A stretch of DNA of 22,635 bases from CBDCWA01 sp046048295. GTDB lineage: Bacteria; Pseudomonadota; Alphaproteobacteria; Rhizobiales; Hyphomicrobiaceae. Position 1 is the first letter of the stretch; the number at the start of each line of letters is the position of its first letter. The notes below the pieces were generated by a model. It was not told the origin of the DNA. It was given only the letters and a program-made list of their open reading frames with translations, and did not search any database. Below, piece by piece: positions 7,652 to 14,751 of this stretch. The DNA lies in assembly GCA_046048295.1 (NCBI GenBank), contig JBJOGJ010000040.1, forward strand, positions 1-22,635. The letters run 5' to 3'. The position numbers and the translations under genes are program-made.

Positions 7652-8419
7652 CTAATCGAGGATTCCCGCCCCGAAATCCTCGGGCAACTCAAGCGCCACA
7701 CGCGAAACCTCGGCCGGCTTATCCCCGCTCAGCCGGACCATGTTTATACTGCGCGCGTAATCGGGCGAACCGGAATACCAGGCGGTCACGGCGCCGCAGC
7801 CGACCTGCACCCTCCGGTTCCAATGCCCGAGCGCCAAGTAGTCGGCACCCGTCGAACGAATATCCTCGTCCCCGAAGAGCCAGGATGGACGCGCGTTCGT
7901 CGACCGGTCCGGCTCTGGCACGTAGTGGCCGTGCGCCATGGCCACGTGCCACCTTACCCGCCGCGCCAGCACCTCGGCGAGCGGGTCCATGTCGAAGTAG
8001 TCGCGGTGCGCGTTTCCCCAGACTTCGAGATCGAACTCCGGCATGTGAACCGCGCAATTGTGCGTCACCCCAAGCACTGACAGATTGTCGAGTTTTGCAA
8101 GTGCCGGACGATGATACACCGCCTCATCGACCGCCGGATCGTGATTTCCAGGGAGCACAACGATCGGCAGCGCAAACTCGCGAATGACTGCGGCAGCTCG
8201 CTCGATCACGCTTTCCAGCTGCCGGTGGCTGTCGAAGGTATCGCCAGCGAGGAGCACGACATCGGCGCCTGCGCTCGCGGCGGCGGCAAGCACCGCCTGA
8301 AGTCCGCCTGTTCCATCCCCGCCGAATAGTCGTGCGGTATAATCGTTGTCCACATGCACGTCAGAGGCATGTGCGATCAGCAGGTCCCGAATGGCGGAAT
8401 ATGGTTTCGAAGCAGTCAT
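7652..8419 (-). CDS. Calcineurin-like metallophosphoesterase (SbcD/Mre11-like)
   Basis: A 255-aa metallophosphoesterase with the full set of di-metal motifs: SDVH (Asp 20, His 22), LAGDTFDSH (Asp 60), PGNHD (91-94... Asn 92, His 93), AHGHY (His 163/165) and ALGHWN (His 199). The layout resembles the nuclease domain of SbcD/Mre11 proteins, but it is shorter and no SbcC-like partner is nearby, so a stand-alone phosphodiesterase or nuclease is possible. The ribosome binding site is poor. It converges on the alpha/beta hydrolase with only 8 bp between the stop codons and no terminator seen. No obvious link to aromatic catabolism. Confidence 0.88.
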   Translation of the reverse strand: MTASKPYSAIRDLLIAHASDVHVDNDYTARLFGGDGTGGLQAVLAAAASAGADVVLLAGDTFDSHRQLESVIERAAAVIREFALPIVVLPGNHDPAVDEAVYHRPALAKLDNLSVLGVTHNCAVHMPEFDLEVWGNAHRDYFDMDPLAEVLARRVRWHVAMAHGHYVPEPDRSTNARPSWLFGDEDIRSTGADYLALGHWNRRVQVGCGAVTAWYSGSPDYARSINMVRLSGDKPAEVSRVALELPEDFGAGILD

Positions 8420-8511
8420 ACGTTACGCGATCCCTCGGTCGTTGCTTGATGCGTCCGTCGAAGGATCACGTTTTTCTTGCCTGAGCACAAGGCCCGGCAG
8501 GCCTGTCTCGT

Positions 8512-8700
8512 CTACTTCCGCCTTGGCGCGGTCCGCAACTCGTTGTCGAGCACCAGCCCCAGTGAAAGCGTTGCCGACAGAAGCGAGACGACGGCATAGA
8601 AGAGTTGATCGCTCTGTGCATCGCTCACGCCCGCAATCGCAGCAAGAACGATGGAAGCTGACCCGATCAGGAAGCCGAAAGCATATCGAACATGTATCAT
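8512..8700 (-). CDS. Small membrane protein (62 aa), hypothetical
   Basis: Predicted to form two hydrophobic helices: roughly residues 6-24 (YAFGFLIGSASIVLAAIAG) and 33-52 (LFYAVVSLLSATLSLGLVLD), ending in a basic tail (RTAPRRK) that should face the cytoplasm. I do not recognise a family. The ribosome binding site is weak (TGTTGAG before the ATG). It is listed because of its membrane-protein composition and because the rest of the segment has no better frame. It lies upstream of the phosphoesterase on the same strand, 92 bp away. Confidence 0.45.
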   Translation of the reverse strand: MIHVRYAFGFLIGSASIVLAAIAGVSDAQSDQLFYAVVSLLSATLSLGLVLDNELRTAPRRK

Positions 8701-8775
8701 CTCAACACCATGACCTCTGGCGACGACCAGCAGGCGGTCGCCGGTTTGTCGCGTTCCTTTCAGTTGGAACGTCCT

Positions 8776-8884
8776 GGTGAGTGGCTGCCGAGGTCGGAAG
8801 TTTGTGCGAGCCGGTGGGGGATACCTGGTACTTCGTGCGCACGATCCGACTCACGACCCCTTGTCCTCGGCAGATCCACTCGCC
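8776..8884. other. Long imperfect inverted repeat, possible structured RNA
   Basis: The arms GGTGAGTGG-CTGCCGAGG (8776-8793) and CCTCGGCAG-AT-CCACTCGCC (8865-8884) pair over about 18 bp with one 2-base bulge and one G-T pair. Inside, TCGGA (from 8794) can pair with a TCCGA near 8845 and GTGCG with CGCAC, stacking further stems. The element lies between two divergent small membrane-protein genes and the strand is undecided. It contains no open frame that I recognise. It may be a leader RNA, an sRNA or remnant DNA. Confidence 0.35.
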
Positions 8885-8990
8885 TTGAGATTAGGTTCGG
8901 GAGACTCGGCAAGCAACGTCATAATATAGGCAAATCAAGCCTCGGATTGCCCACAACATGGGCGTCGAGACTCGGAACGGGAGGGGACTG

Positions 8991-9161
8991 GTGAAGCACA
9001 ACTGGATCTCTTTGGCGCTAGCGCTGGCAGCCGCTGCGTTCGTATTGTGGGCCAATGCGACACGCGCTTTCGGATGGCTCGATCCGATAACCGCATTGCT
9101 GGCTCTCGGCGGTCTTGCCGTCATCATCGCGATCGACATCCATGCGCTTTTGAAGAAGTAG
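8991..9161 (+). CDS. Small membrane protein (56 aa), hypothetical
   Basis: Two predicted transmembrane helices: residues about 5-22 (WISLALALAAAAFVLW) and 33-50 (ITALLALGGLAVIIAIDI), with a short basic C-terminus (LLKK). The GTG at 8991 is chosen over the ATG at 8958 because GGGAGGGGACTG lies directly before it, a near-ideal ribosome binding site, and translation then begins right before the first helix. The family is unknown. It is 184 bp upstream of the TerC-type gene in the same direction and could be cotranscribed with it. Confidence 0.6.
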   Translation: MKHNWISLALALAAAAFVLWANATRAFGWLDPITALLALGGLAVIIAIDIHALLKK

Positions 9162-9187
9162 CGAGGTCCGTGAGCACGATGGTTTAA

Positions 9188-9201
9188 GAAAAATATTTTT
9201 C
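9188..9201. promoter_or_regulatory. AT-rich perfect palindrome
   Basis: GAAAAATATTTTTC is a 14-bp perfect palindrome in otherwise GC-rich DNA, 145 bp before the TerC-type start. It could be a regulator operator or an UP-type element; the stem is too weak for a terminator. Function is not established. Confidence 0.25.
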
Positions 9202-9345
9202 AATGCTGCCGCCCGCACCAAATCCACCCGAGCGCATGTTGGCAACCGTCTCTGGGCCGCAGCTCCCCTGGACAACCACTGGCCACACCCACTATCTCCT
9301 CGCCGGCACTTCCGGACACTCTCACCAGCAGGCATAGGCTCCGCA

Positions 9346-10098
9346 ATGTTCGAACTCGCGGCAATCGACGTTCTTTCTTCCTTCACGGCCATCGTCTCCG
9401 AATTCGAGAAGCTGGCATCACCCGGCTGGTGGCACTCACACTGGGACGAATTGCTCAAGGTCTTCGCGATAGACGTGACGCTGGCGGGTGACAACGCAAT
9501 CGTGGTCGGCATGGCTGCGTCCCAGGTCAGGCCTGAGATAAGGTCCAAGGTCATCTTCTGGGGTATAGCCGCAGCAGTGGTGCTCCGCATCCTGTTCGCT
9601 GGCGTGACGCAACAGCTCCTTGCGATCGTCGGACTTACCCTCGCAGGCGGTATCCTGCTCCTCTGGGTCTCGTGGAAACTCTACCGCCAGCTTGTCAGCT
9701 CCAATGGCCACGCCGCGACGGTCAATGTCTCGGCTGTCGACTCGGGCACCGCCACGGTTGGCTTCTGGACCGCTGTCTGGCAAATCGTGCTCGCTGACGT
9801 CTCCATGTCACTCGACAACGTGCTCGCCGTTGCGGGCGCCGCCGGTGAAAGCGTCGCCGTTCTGGTGATCGGCCTCGCACTCGCCATCGTGCTCATGGCT
9901 GTCGCTTCGCACTTTATCGCCGGACTGCTTGGCAGGTTCCCATGGATCACCTGGGTCGGCTTGGCCATCATCGCATGGGTCGCAGCAGATATGATCTACC
10001 GCGGATCACATGAGGTATCCTGCCAGGCCATAAACTTCGCCTGCTCGGAAGATCTATTCAGAGCCGTGGTGCACCGGCTTGGCATCAGCTTCTTTTAG
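9346..10098 (+). CDS. TerC/YjbE-family integral membrane protein (putative metal exporter)
   Basis: A 250-aa polytopic membrane protein with about seven hydrophobic segments. The two TerC-family acidic motifs are present as an internal duplication: DVTLAGDNAIVVG (Asp 43, Asp 49, Asn 50) and DVSMSLDNVLAVAG (Asp 150, Asp 156, Asn 157). Family members are linked to metal ion export, manganese in several bacteria, so a cation efflux role in the inner membrane is likely. The length fits the shorter YjbE-type branch. There is no clear ribosome binding site before the ATG. I looked for a manganese (yybP-ykoY) riboswitch in the 184-bp leader and did not find its core motifs. It converges with the DoxX-like gene. 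Confidence 0.88.
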   Translation: MFELAAIDVLSSFTAIVSEFEKLASPGWWHSHWDELLKVFAIDVTLAGDNAIVVGMAASQVRPEIRSKVIFWGIAAAVVLRILFAGVTQQLLAIVGLTLAGGILLLWVSWKLYRQLVSSNGHAATVNVSAVDSGTATVGFWTAVWQIVLADVSMSLDNVLAVAGAAGESVAVLVIGLALAIVLMAVASHFIAGLLGRFPWITWVGLAIIAWVAADMIYRGSHEVSCQAINFACSEDLFRAVVHRLGISFF

Positions 10099-10113
10099 CA
10101 ACTGCTCACCGGC

Positions 10114-10491
10114 TCAGCCCATGCTCATGAGCAACAGCAGGCCGCCGAGGTTACCGATGTTGTTGAAGAACAGGTTCATGTGTCGACGCGATAGCTCGAT
10201 GTCGTCGATCCACCACCAGCAGTGATAGAGCGCGTTCGCCATGACTGTGAACACGATAAGCAGGATGGCCCCGACCCAGGCATGGAAATCCAGCAGCACC
10301 ATCAAGCCGCCTGCGAACTGAAATGCATACCCCGCAGCAAGGAACGCCTTGGGGAACGGGATCCCCATCTTGCGGAACTTATTCACGTGGTTTCCGGATA
10401 TGGCAAGATTGCGCACGCCAATGACGAGAAAGAAGGTGGCGATGCAAACATGGCCTAGGATCTGCAGCACTGAGTGGTCGGCATGGAACAT
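10114..10491 (-). CDS. DoxX-like small integral membrane protein
   Basis: A 125-aa protein with four hydrophobic segments: ILGHVCIATFFLVIGV, FLAAGYAFQFAGGLMVL, AWVGAILLIVFTVMANAL and IGNLGGLLLLMSMG. The pattern and the HVCIATFFLVIGVRNL start resemble the DoxX/DoxD family, whose molecular roles are mostly undefined. I begin at the ATG at 10491 (MFHADHSV); the frame is open upstream to a TTG at 10533, but that overlaps the approach to the hairpin at 10538-10559. The gene follows the M24-fold gene on the same strand beyond that hairpin and converges on the TerC-type gene, 15 bp apart. Confidence 0.7.
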   Translation of the reverse strand: MFHADHSVLQILGHVCIATFFLVIGVRNLAISGNHVNKFRKMGIPFPKAFLAAGYAFQFAGGLMVLLDFHAWVGAILLIVFTVMANALYHCWWWIDDIELSRRHMNLFFNNIGNLGGLLLLMSMG

Positions 10492-10537
10492 TGAGCGGCG
10501 AGAGCTCCCCGGTCTGGTAGTGATGTCATGCAAGGCG

Positions 10538-10561
10538 AGCCCGGCTGGAGAGCCGGGCTTT
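10538..10561 (-). terminator. Hairpin downstream of the M24-fold gene, likely terminator
   Basis: A 9-bp GC-rich stem (AGCCCGGCT / AGCCGGGCT) with a GGAG loop lies 8 bp past the stop of the minus-strand M24-fold gene. On the minus strand it is preceded by AAA and followed by CGCCTTG, so the T-tract is weak; the plus strand has only TT(T). Position fits attenuation or termination between the LLM/M24 pair and the DoxX-like gene. Confidence 0.45.
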
Positions 10562-10569
10562 GAGAAGGA

Positions 10570-11778
10570 TCAGGCGTCTGTGCGGCGGAAACCCATCGGC
10601 GCCTGATGCATGCGCCGCGCACCGTCCTTTGCGATCAGCACGAGTTCTCCCGTCTGAACGCCCGCCTTCCCGTCATGCGTCATGACCGATGGCTGGATCA
10701 CCACCGTCATGTTTTCCTGGAACGTGAAGTCGGGAACCGGTCCGGACGGTCGTTCTCTGGTCCCGAGAACGGGGGGCAGGTAGCCGCCGCAGTAACCATG
10801 AACGAGATCGTCACAAATGGTGAACCCGGCTTTGTCTATGCAGCTGGCAACATCGAGCACTTTCTCCACGTGCACCCCGGGCTTCAGCACCTCGAAGATC
10901 GCGTTGAACGTCTGATCCGCGGCCGCATGGAGATCGCGATAGAGTGGCGTCGGCTCGGACTGAACGGCAATTGTACGTTGGATCTGCCCGGGATAGCCCC
11001 AGAAACTTGCTGCAATCTCCGTGAACACCACGTCACCCTTCGCAACTTTGCGATTTCGGGCAATCTGCCACGGCACGGGACAGGCCGGATCCGTCATCGA
11101 GGTCAGGCCGGTGTAGTGAATCTGGGTCATGCCGCCCCAGGGAACATATGCCCGCTCAATGATGTCGGCAAGGTCGTGCTCATCGAGCCCCGGCACTGTC
11201 TCCCGTTCCAGCGCCTCCACCGCAAGGTCGGTCAGGGAGCAGCCGATCTGCAGCCACTGCAACTCCTCGTTCGACTTAACGAGACGAAGCCGCGTGTAGC
11301 TGCGATTCATGTCCAACGGCTTGATGCCGGCATCGACGAGTTTCTGGTGCAATGCGTGGGAATAGGAACCGATGACACCCACGGTCTTGCCATCGGCACC
11401 CCGCCGCTTCAACTCGGCCAGCGCGAGTGTCAGGCTTCCCTCCGGGCTCCAGTCGACCGCCAGGGCAGGTGCCAGGATCCGGGCCAGCGGTGCGTTGTTC
11501 GGATTGTTCACCGACAAGGCGTCCTGCTTGCCCGGTGTGAACGCCAGATAGTGGCTGTTGGTGGCGGGATACTCGGTGAGCCACTGGATCGCCGAACCTT
11601 TGCGGTCGCCGCCGGCGAAAAGGACGTGACTGGCGCCCGCCTTCTCCATTTCTGCCGCGAGTGCGTCCCGGCGTCGTTGCATCTCGGCCTTCGAGAAATG
11701 CGGGAACTCGGCCGCGAAAAGAGTATGCAGGTTCGCGGGCAGTGTAGGACGGGGCGGCTTCTCGCGCTTTGTTGCCAT
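10570..11778 (-). CDS. M24-fold (pita-bread) protein lacking most metal ligands
   Basis: A 402-aa protein of the Xaa-Pro peptidase/creatinase superfamily: an N-terminal creatinase-type domain (to about 165) and a C-terminal pita-bread domain. In metal-dependent members five ligands (Asp, Asp, His, Glu, Glu) are conserved. Here the equivalent positions read Glu 254 (FTEIAAS), Gln 265 (GYPGQIQRT), His 327 (LVHGYCGG), Gln 362 (VIQPSV) and Gly 377 (VQTGELV). A dinuclear metal site is therefore unlikely, as in creatinase, which uses the same fold without metal to cleave a C-N bond. Peptidase annotation would probably be misleading. The start at 11778 is preferred to one at 11802 because GAGGAGACG precedes it. 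It lies 75 bp downstream of the LLM oxidoreductase, probably cotranscribed. Confidence 0.87.
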   Translation of the reverse strand: MATKREKPPRPTLPANLHTLFAAEFPHFSKAEMQRRRDALAAEMEKAGASHVLFAGGDRKGSAIQWLTEYPATNSHYLAFTPGKQDALSVNNPNNAPLARILAPALAVDWSPEGSLTLALAELKRRGADGKTVGVIGSYSHALHQKLVDAGIKPLDMNRSYTRLRLVKSNEELQWLQIGCSLTDLAVEALERETVPGLDEHDLADIIERAYVPWGGMTQIHYTGLTSMTDPACPVPWQIARNRKVAKGDVVFTEIAASFWGYPGQIQRTIAVQSEPTPLYRDLHAAADQTFNAIFEVLKPGVHVEKVLDVASCIDKAGFTICDDLVHGYCGGYLPPVLGTRERPSGPVPDFTFQENMTVVIQPSVMTHDGKAGVQTGELVLIAKDGARRMHQAPMGFRRTDA

Positions 11779-11853
11779 TGGCGTCTCCTCGGCTTGTTTC
11801 ATCGATTGTCGGACCCTGACGGGTTGCCCGTCAAGCGGCTCGATGGCGGATGC

Positions 11854-12858
11854 TCATTTGAGCCCCGGCATGACGAATTCCGCGAAAAGGCGGACGGATC
11901 GTGCTGTTTCCTCATACGTCTGGTCGCCGAAGGCGAACTGCCCGACCACATAGTTGATGCCGGAAACGGCGCACGCTTCGGCGAGGAACTCTTTGACCTG
12001 ACGAGGACTACCGGCAATCGCCCGGCCTTCTCGCATGATGCCATCGAAGTCGCCCGGCCTCTGATGCCGGGGCGCCGTGCCATGGCGTTGGAAAAGAGAG
12101 TTGAAGCTCGCATGCCAGACCGGATACGAACGACGCGCAACCTCGAGGGCCTCCGCCGATTCTTCGGCGATGACGATGAAGTAGCTGATTCCGATGAGGG
12201 GCTGCGGCACGTCTGCCGGATTTTCCCTGTGCCAGACCTCCCGATAGGCATCGACATATGCGCGAGTCTCTTCCGCGCTATCGAGACTGATCATGTTGAG
12301 TTTGCGCGCTGCAGCTTTGCCGGCGCTCTCCGCCGCATGCACACCGTACCAGAGCGGCGGATGCGGACGCTGTACAGGCTCCAGACAGAGCGGCGCGCCA
12401 TCGAACGAGAAGTGTCTGCCCTTGTGCGTGAGATGGCCCTTTTCGAGCGCCTCGAGGATGATCCGCGTCCCCTCCTGGTAGACTTCCGGCATATCGGCGC
12501 GCTGCCAGCCGAAAAAAGACGCTTCGATTGGCGAAGCACCTCGACCGAACCCGAGTTCGAGGCGTCCCCCGCTCATCTGGTCGAGCATGCAAATTTCTTC
12601 GGCAAGCCGCAGTGGATGATAGAGCGGCACCGCGTAGACCATTGGTCCAAACCGAAGTCTCCGGGTACGCTGACTGACGGCCGCCAGATACACGGAAGGC
12701 GACGGTGCCAACCCCAGTGGCGTCGCGTGATGTTCGGCGACATGGTATCGGGAATAGCCGAGGGCGTCGTAGAGCTCCGTCAGGCGGAGACGCTCATCGT
12801 AGTAGGAGCACAGGTCTCTCCCGGTCGCATCCACATGATCGAAAACCCCGAATTCCAT
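11854..12858 (-). CDS. LLM-class flavin-dependent oxidoreductase (luciferase-like)
   Basis: A 334-aa bacterial luciferase-like TIM-barrel protein, typical length. Signature parts are MEFGVFDHV at the start, RYHVAEHH (37-44), PSPSVYLAAVSQRTRRLRFG (52-71 region), LAEEICMLDQMSGGRLELGFGRG and the distal WYGVHAAESA. Members oxidise small substrates with reduced FMN or F420. The enzyme here most likely uses FMNH2 from a separate reductase not found in the window. The ATG has a GGGAG ribosome binding site. It is transcribed away from the extradiol dioxygenase across a 118-bp divergent region, and is followed by the M24-fold gene. In this context a monooxygenase step preparing the ring for cleavage, or C-N/C-S oxidation, is plausible but unproven. 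Confidence 0.9.
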   Translation of the reverse strand: MEFGVFDHVDATGRDLCSYYDERLRLTELYDALGYSRYHVAEHHATPLGLAPSPSVYLAAVSQRTRRLRFGPMVYAVPLYHPLRLAEEICMLDQMSGGRLELGFGRGASPIEASFFGWQRADMPEVYQEGTRIILEALEKGHLTHKGRHFSFDGAPLCLEPVQRPHPPLWYGVHAAESAGKAAARKLNMISLDSAEETRAYVDAYREVWHRENPADVPQPLIGISYFIVIAEESAEALEVARRSYPVWHASFNSLFQRHGTAPRHQRPGDFDGIMREGRAIAGSPRQVKEFLAEACAVSGINYVVGQFAFGDQTYEETARSVRLFAEFVMPGLK

Positions 12859-12901
12859 CTACCATCTCCCTTGAACTCCCCCTGCACGCGTTGCAGAACC
12901 G

Positions 12902-12931
12902 TTGGCGGCACCGCGGCAGGGACTGTATAAC
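12902..12931 (+). promoter_or_regulatory. Promoter-like block upstream of the extradiol dioxygenase
   Basis: TTGGCG (12902-12907) and TATAAC (12926-12931) with an 18-bp spacer look like a sigma-70-type promoter ending 45 bp before the ATG. The block aligns with 4861-4891 in front of the canonical UbiD gene (TTG, GCA, CG, GCAGGGA and GTAnAA in the same order and spacing), suggesting joint control. Confidence 0.45.
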
Positions 12932-12976
12932 ATTGGTAAGTTTCGGCGACGCCCCCTGGTAACGACGGAGAAGCAA

Positions 12977-13867
12977 ATGATTGAAGTCAAAAGGCTCGCG
13001 CACGCAACGTTTTCGTCACCCGACGTGGAAGAACAGGTGAACTATTGGACCAACGTGATCGGGCTCAAGGAGGTCGAGCGCTCCGACGGCCGCGTTTTCC
13101 TGAGCACGCCATTCGGCCATGAGGCAATCGTCCTCGAGAAGGGACCTCCCGGACACATGCAGCGGCTGGCATTCCAGGTTGCCCCGGGCAGCGACCTGGG
13201 TGAGCTTGAAGCAAACTTGCAGGAGCACGGTGTCAAGACCGATCGTCGCTCGGGGATTAGTCCCGGCGTCAAGGACGCGGTGGTATTCACCGATCCCAAG
13301 GGCACCCTCGTCGAGGTCTACGCGGACTACGATTTTGCAAAGGACGACGGCAAGAAGGTCGGTATCCGGCCGCAGAAGTTCGGTCACGTCGCCTATCGCG
13401 TGAACGATCCAAAGAAGCTCACGGACTTCTACTGCAACGTCCTGGGCTTCAGGGTGTCCGACTGGATGGGCGATCGCTTCTCGTTTCTCCGTTGCGGCCC
13501 CGATCACCACACCATCAATTTCGCACGCTTCGACGAGGAGCGGCTCCACCACATAGCATTCGAGGTCAAGGACGTTTCGACGCTGCACCAGGCTTGCGAC
13601 CAGCTCGCCAACAACGACATCCAGCTTGTATGGGGCCCGATCCGCCACCTCGTCGGCCACAACGTAGCAGCCTACCACCGCAATCCGGATGAAATCCGCG
13701 TCGAGCTGTTCTGCGAAATGGACGTGATGCTATCGGAGGAGCTTGGCTATTTCGAGCCGCGTCCCTGGCACGAGGACCGGCCCCAGCGCCCGAAGATTTG
13801 GCCGGCTGACACTTGGCGGAGCAAATGGGGCTTCGGCTCATTCGGAACCTTCCCGGGCTATCCGTGA
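12977..13867 (+). CDS. Extradiol ring-cleavage dioxygenase, two-domain VOC family
   Basis: A 296-aa protein with two vicinal-oxygen-chelate modules (about 4-120 and 132-260), the layout of type I extradiol dioxygenases such as 2,3-dihydroxybiphenyl or catechol 2,3-dioxygenase. The C-terminal module keeps the Fe(II) triad: His 137 (KFGHVAY), His 191/192 (RLHHIAFEV) and Glu 243 (IRVELFCE). His 178 in PDHHTINF and His 228 in VGHNVAAYH fall where active-site histidines are expected. The degenerate N-terminal module lacks ligands, as usual. The start at 12977 has a GGAG ribosome binding site; residues encoded upstream are not protein-like. Expected reaction: meta cleavage of a catecholic compound with O2. 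Divergent from the LLM oxidoreductase. Confidence 0.9.
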   Translation: MIEVKRLAHATFSSPDVEEQVNYWTNVIGLKEVERSDGRVFLSTPFGHEAIVLEKGPPGHMQRLAFQVAPGSDLGELEANLQEHGVKTDRRSGISPGVKDAVVFTDPKGTLVEVYADYDFAKDDGKKVGIRPQKFGHVAYRVNDPKKLTDFYCNVLGFRVSDWMGDRFSFLRCGPDHHTINFARFDEERLHHIAFEVKDVSTLHQACDQLANNDIQLVWGPIRHLVGHNVAAYHRNPDEIRVELFCEMDVMLSEELGYFEPRPWHEDRPQRPKIWPADTWRSKWGFGSFGTFPGYP

Positions 13868-13906
13868 TCGATAGCAACGCCGCTGGCTTTTTGGACGGCC
13901 GGTTCT

Positions 13907-14194
13907 TCAGTCGACCCGGCCGACAATGCCGACCATGTGTGCTGCGTACTCGACCGACGCCGCCACTGCCGCTTCGGCAGAAGGTGTCTCGTGGGTATGG
14001 GGGCGATAGGCAACCTGGGCGAACCGGTACTGGCCTTCCTCACACCACCACGCACCGACTGCCCGGCCGGCCACGGTCAGGCACACCGATCCGGAAAGCC
14101 CCCGAACCGCATCGCAACCCAGGGCCCGCAGCGCCGGAGAGCGGCGTAGGCGGGCTAGCAGTTCGAATTCTGCTGATCTTTTGTCTGTTGGCAT
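13907..14194 (-). CDS. Hypothetical protein (95 aa)
   Basis: I do not recognise this small protein. It opens with a charged helix-like part (MPTDKRSAEFELLARLRRSPALRALG), followed by a stretch with beta character (LSGSVCLTVAGRAVGAWWCEEGQYRFAQVAY) and a tail with His, Thr and Ala (EAAVAASVEYAAHMVGIVG). No signal peptide or membrane helix. The start is well supported by GGGAGG six bases ahead of the ATG. It stands alone on the minus strand between the plus-strand extradiol dioxygenase (39 bp away) and the GFA/intradiol pair, so it may be a small accessory protein, or unrelated. Confidence 0.65.
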   Translation of the reverse strand: MPTDKRSAEFELLARLRRSPALRALGCDAVRGLSGSVCLTVAGRAVGAWWCEEGQYRFAQVAYRPHTHETPSAEAAVAASVEYAAHMVGIVGRVD

Positions 14195-14308
14195 CGATAT
14201 CCTCCCAGGTCCAAACTGGGATACTATCGACCGGAGGAAATCACTGAACAGGCGTTCACTAATGAAACCTTAATAGATTACCTTGCATTCGAAATGCTTG
14301 ATTACACC

Positions 14309-14320
14309 TTGGTGAACCAA
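14309..14320. promoter_or_regulatory. Operator-like inverted repeat before the GFA gene
   Basis: TTGGTGAACCAA is a 5-bp inverted repeat (TTGGT-GA-ACCAA) 16 bp before the ATG. A second one, GCATT-CGA-AATGC, lies at 14285-14297. Their position suggests transcriptional control of the GFA/intradiol operon, but no regulator is known here. Confidence 0.3.
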
Positions 14321-14336
14321 CAAAGGGAAGTGCGAC

Positions 14337-14750
14337 ATGGCGAAATATCAGGGCGGATGCCTCTGTGGTGCGATCAGGTACGAAATCGATGGCGAGCCGG
14401 CATTCGTTGGCAACTGCCACTGCGACGACTGTCGCAAGGCTACCGGGGCAGCCTATTCAACGAATGCCTTCTTCAAGGAGACTGACGTCTCGGTAACCAA
14501 AGGTGCCCCCAAACGGTATCACCACACAGCCGACAGCGGCAATACGATGACCAAGGAGTTCTGCGACAATTGCGGCGCTCAGGTCTTCGGTGCGAGTTCT
14601 GGCCGCCCTGGCCTGAAGAACGTCAGGATCGGCAGCTTCGACGACGTCGGTAACATAAGGCCCCAGGTCAGCGTCTACGTAGCGAAGGCACTGCCGTTCA
14701 TTGTTATCGGCGAGGACACCAAGAACTTCGACAAGATGCCGACCGGCTGA
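14337..14750 (+). CDS. GFA-family zinc protein
   Basis: A 137-aa protein of the glutathione-dependent formaldehyde-activating (GFA/Mss4-like) family. The zinc-binding cysteines are seen in GGCLCGAIRY (Cys 8, Cys 10), NCHCDDC (Cys 27, 29, 32) and FCDNCG (Cys 76, 79). Members form two zinc sites; most are of unknown reaction despite the name, and several sit in catabolic clusters. The ATG follows AAAGGGAAG. The stop codon is separated from the next start by one base, so it is translationally coupled to the intradiol dioxygenase. A role handling a thiol adduct or glutathione conjugate of a ring-cleavage intermediate is possible by context only. Confidence 0.9.
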   Translation: MAKYQGGCLCGAIRYEIDGEPAFVGNCHCDDCRKATGAAYSTNAFFKETDVSVTKGAPKRYHHTADSGNTMTKEFCDNCGAQVFGASSGRPGLKNVRIGSFDDVGNIRPQVSVYVAKALPFIVIGEDTKNFDKMPTG

Positions 14751-14751
14751 A

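Noticed and set aside
9162..9345. Manganese (yybP-ykoY) riboswitch in the TerC-type leader
   Set aside because: TerC-type genes often carry one, but I could not find the conserved GGGGAGUAGC core or a matching partner in the leader.
10606..12930. Open plus-strand frame of 774 codons antisense to the M24-fold and LLM genes
   Set aside because: It spans two well-supported genes on the other strand and their intergenic gap, has His/Arg/Leu-rich composition typical of antisense frames in GC-rich DNA, and shows no known motif.
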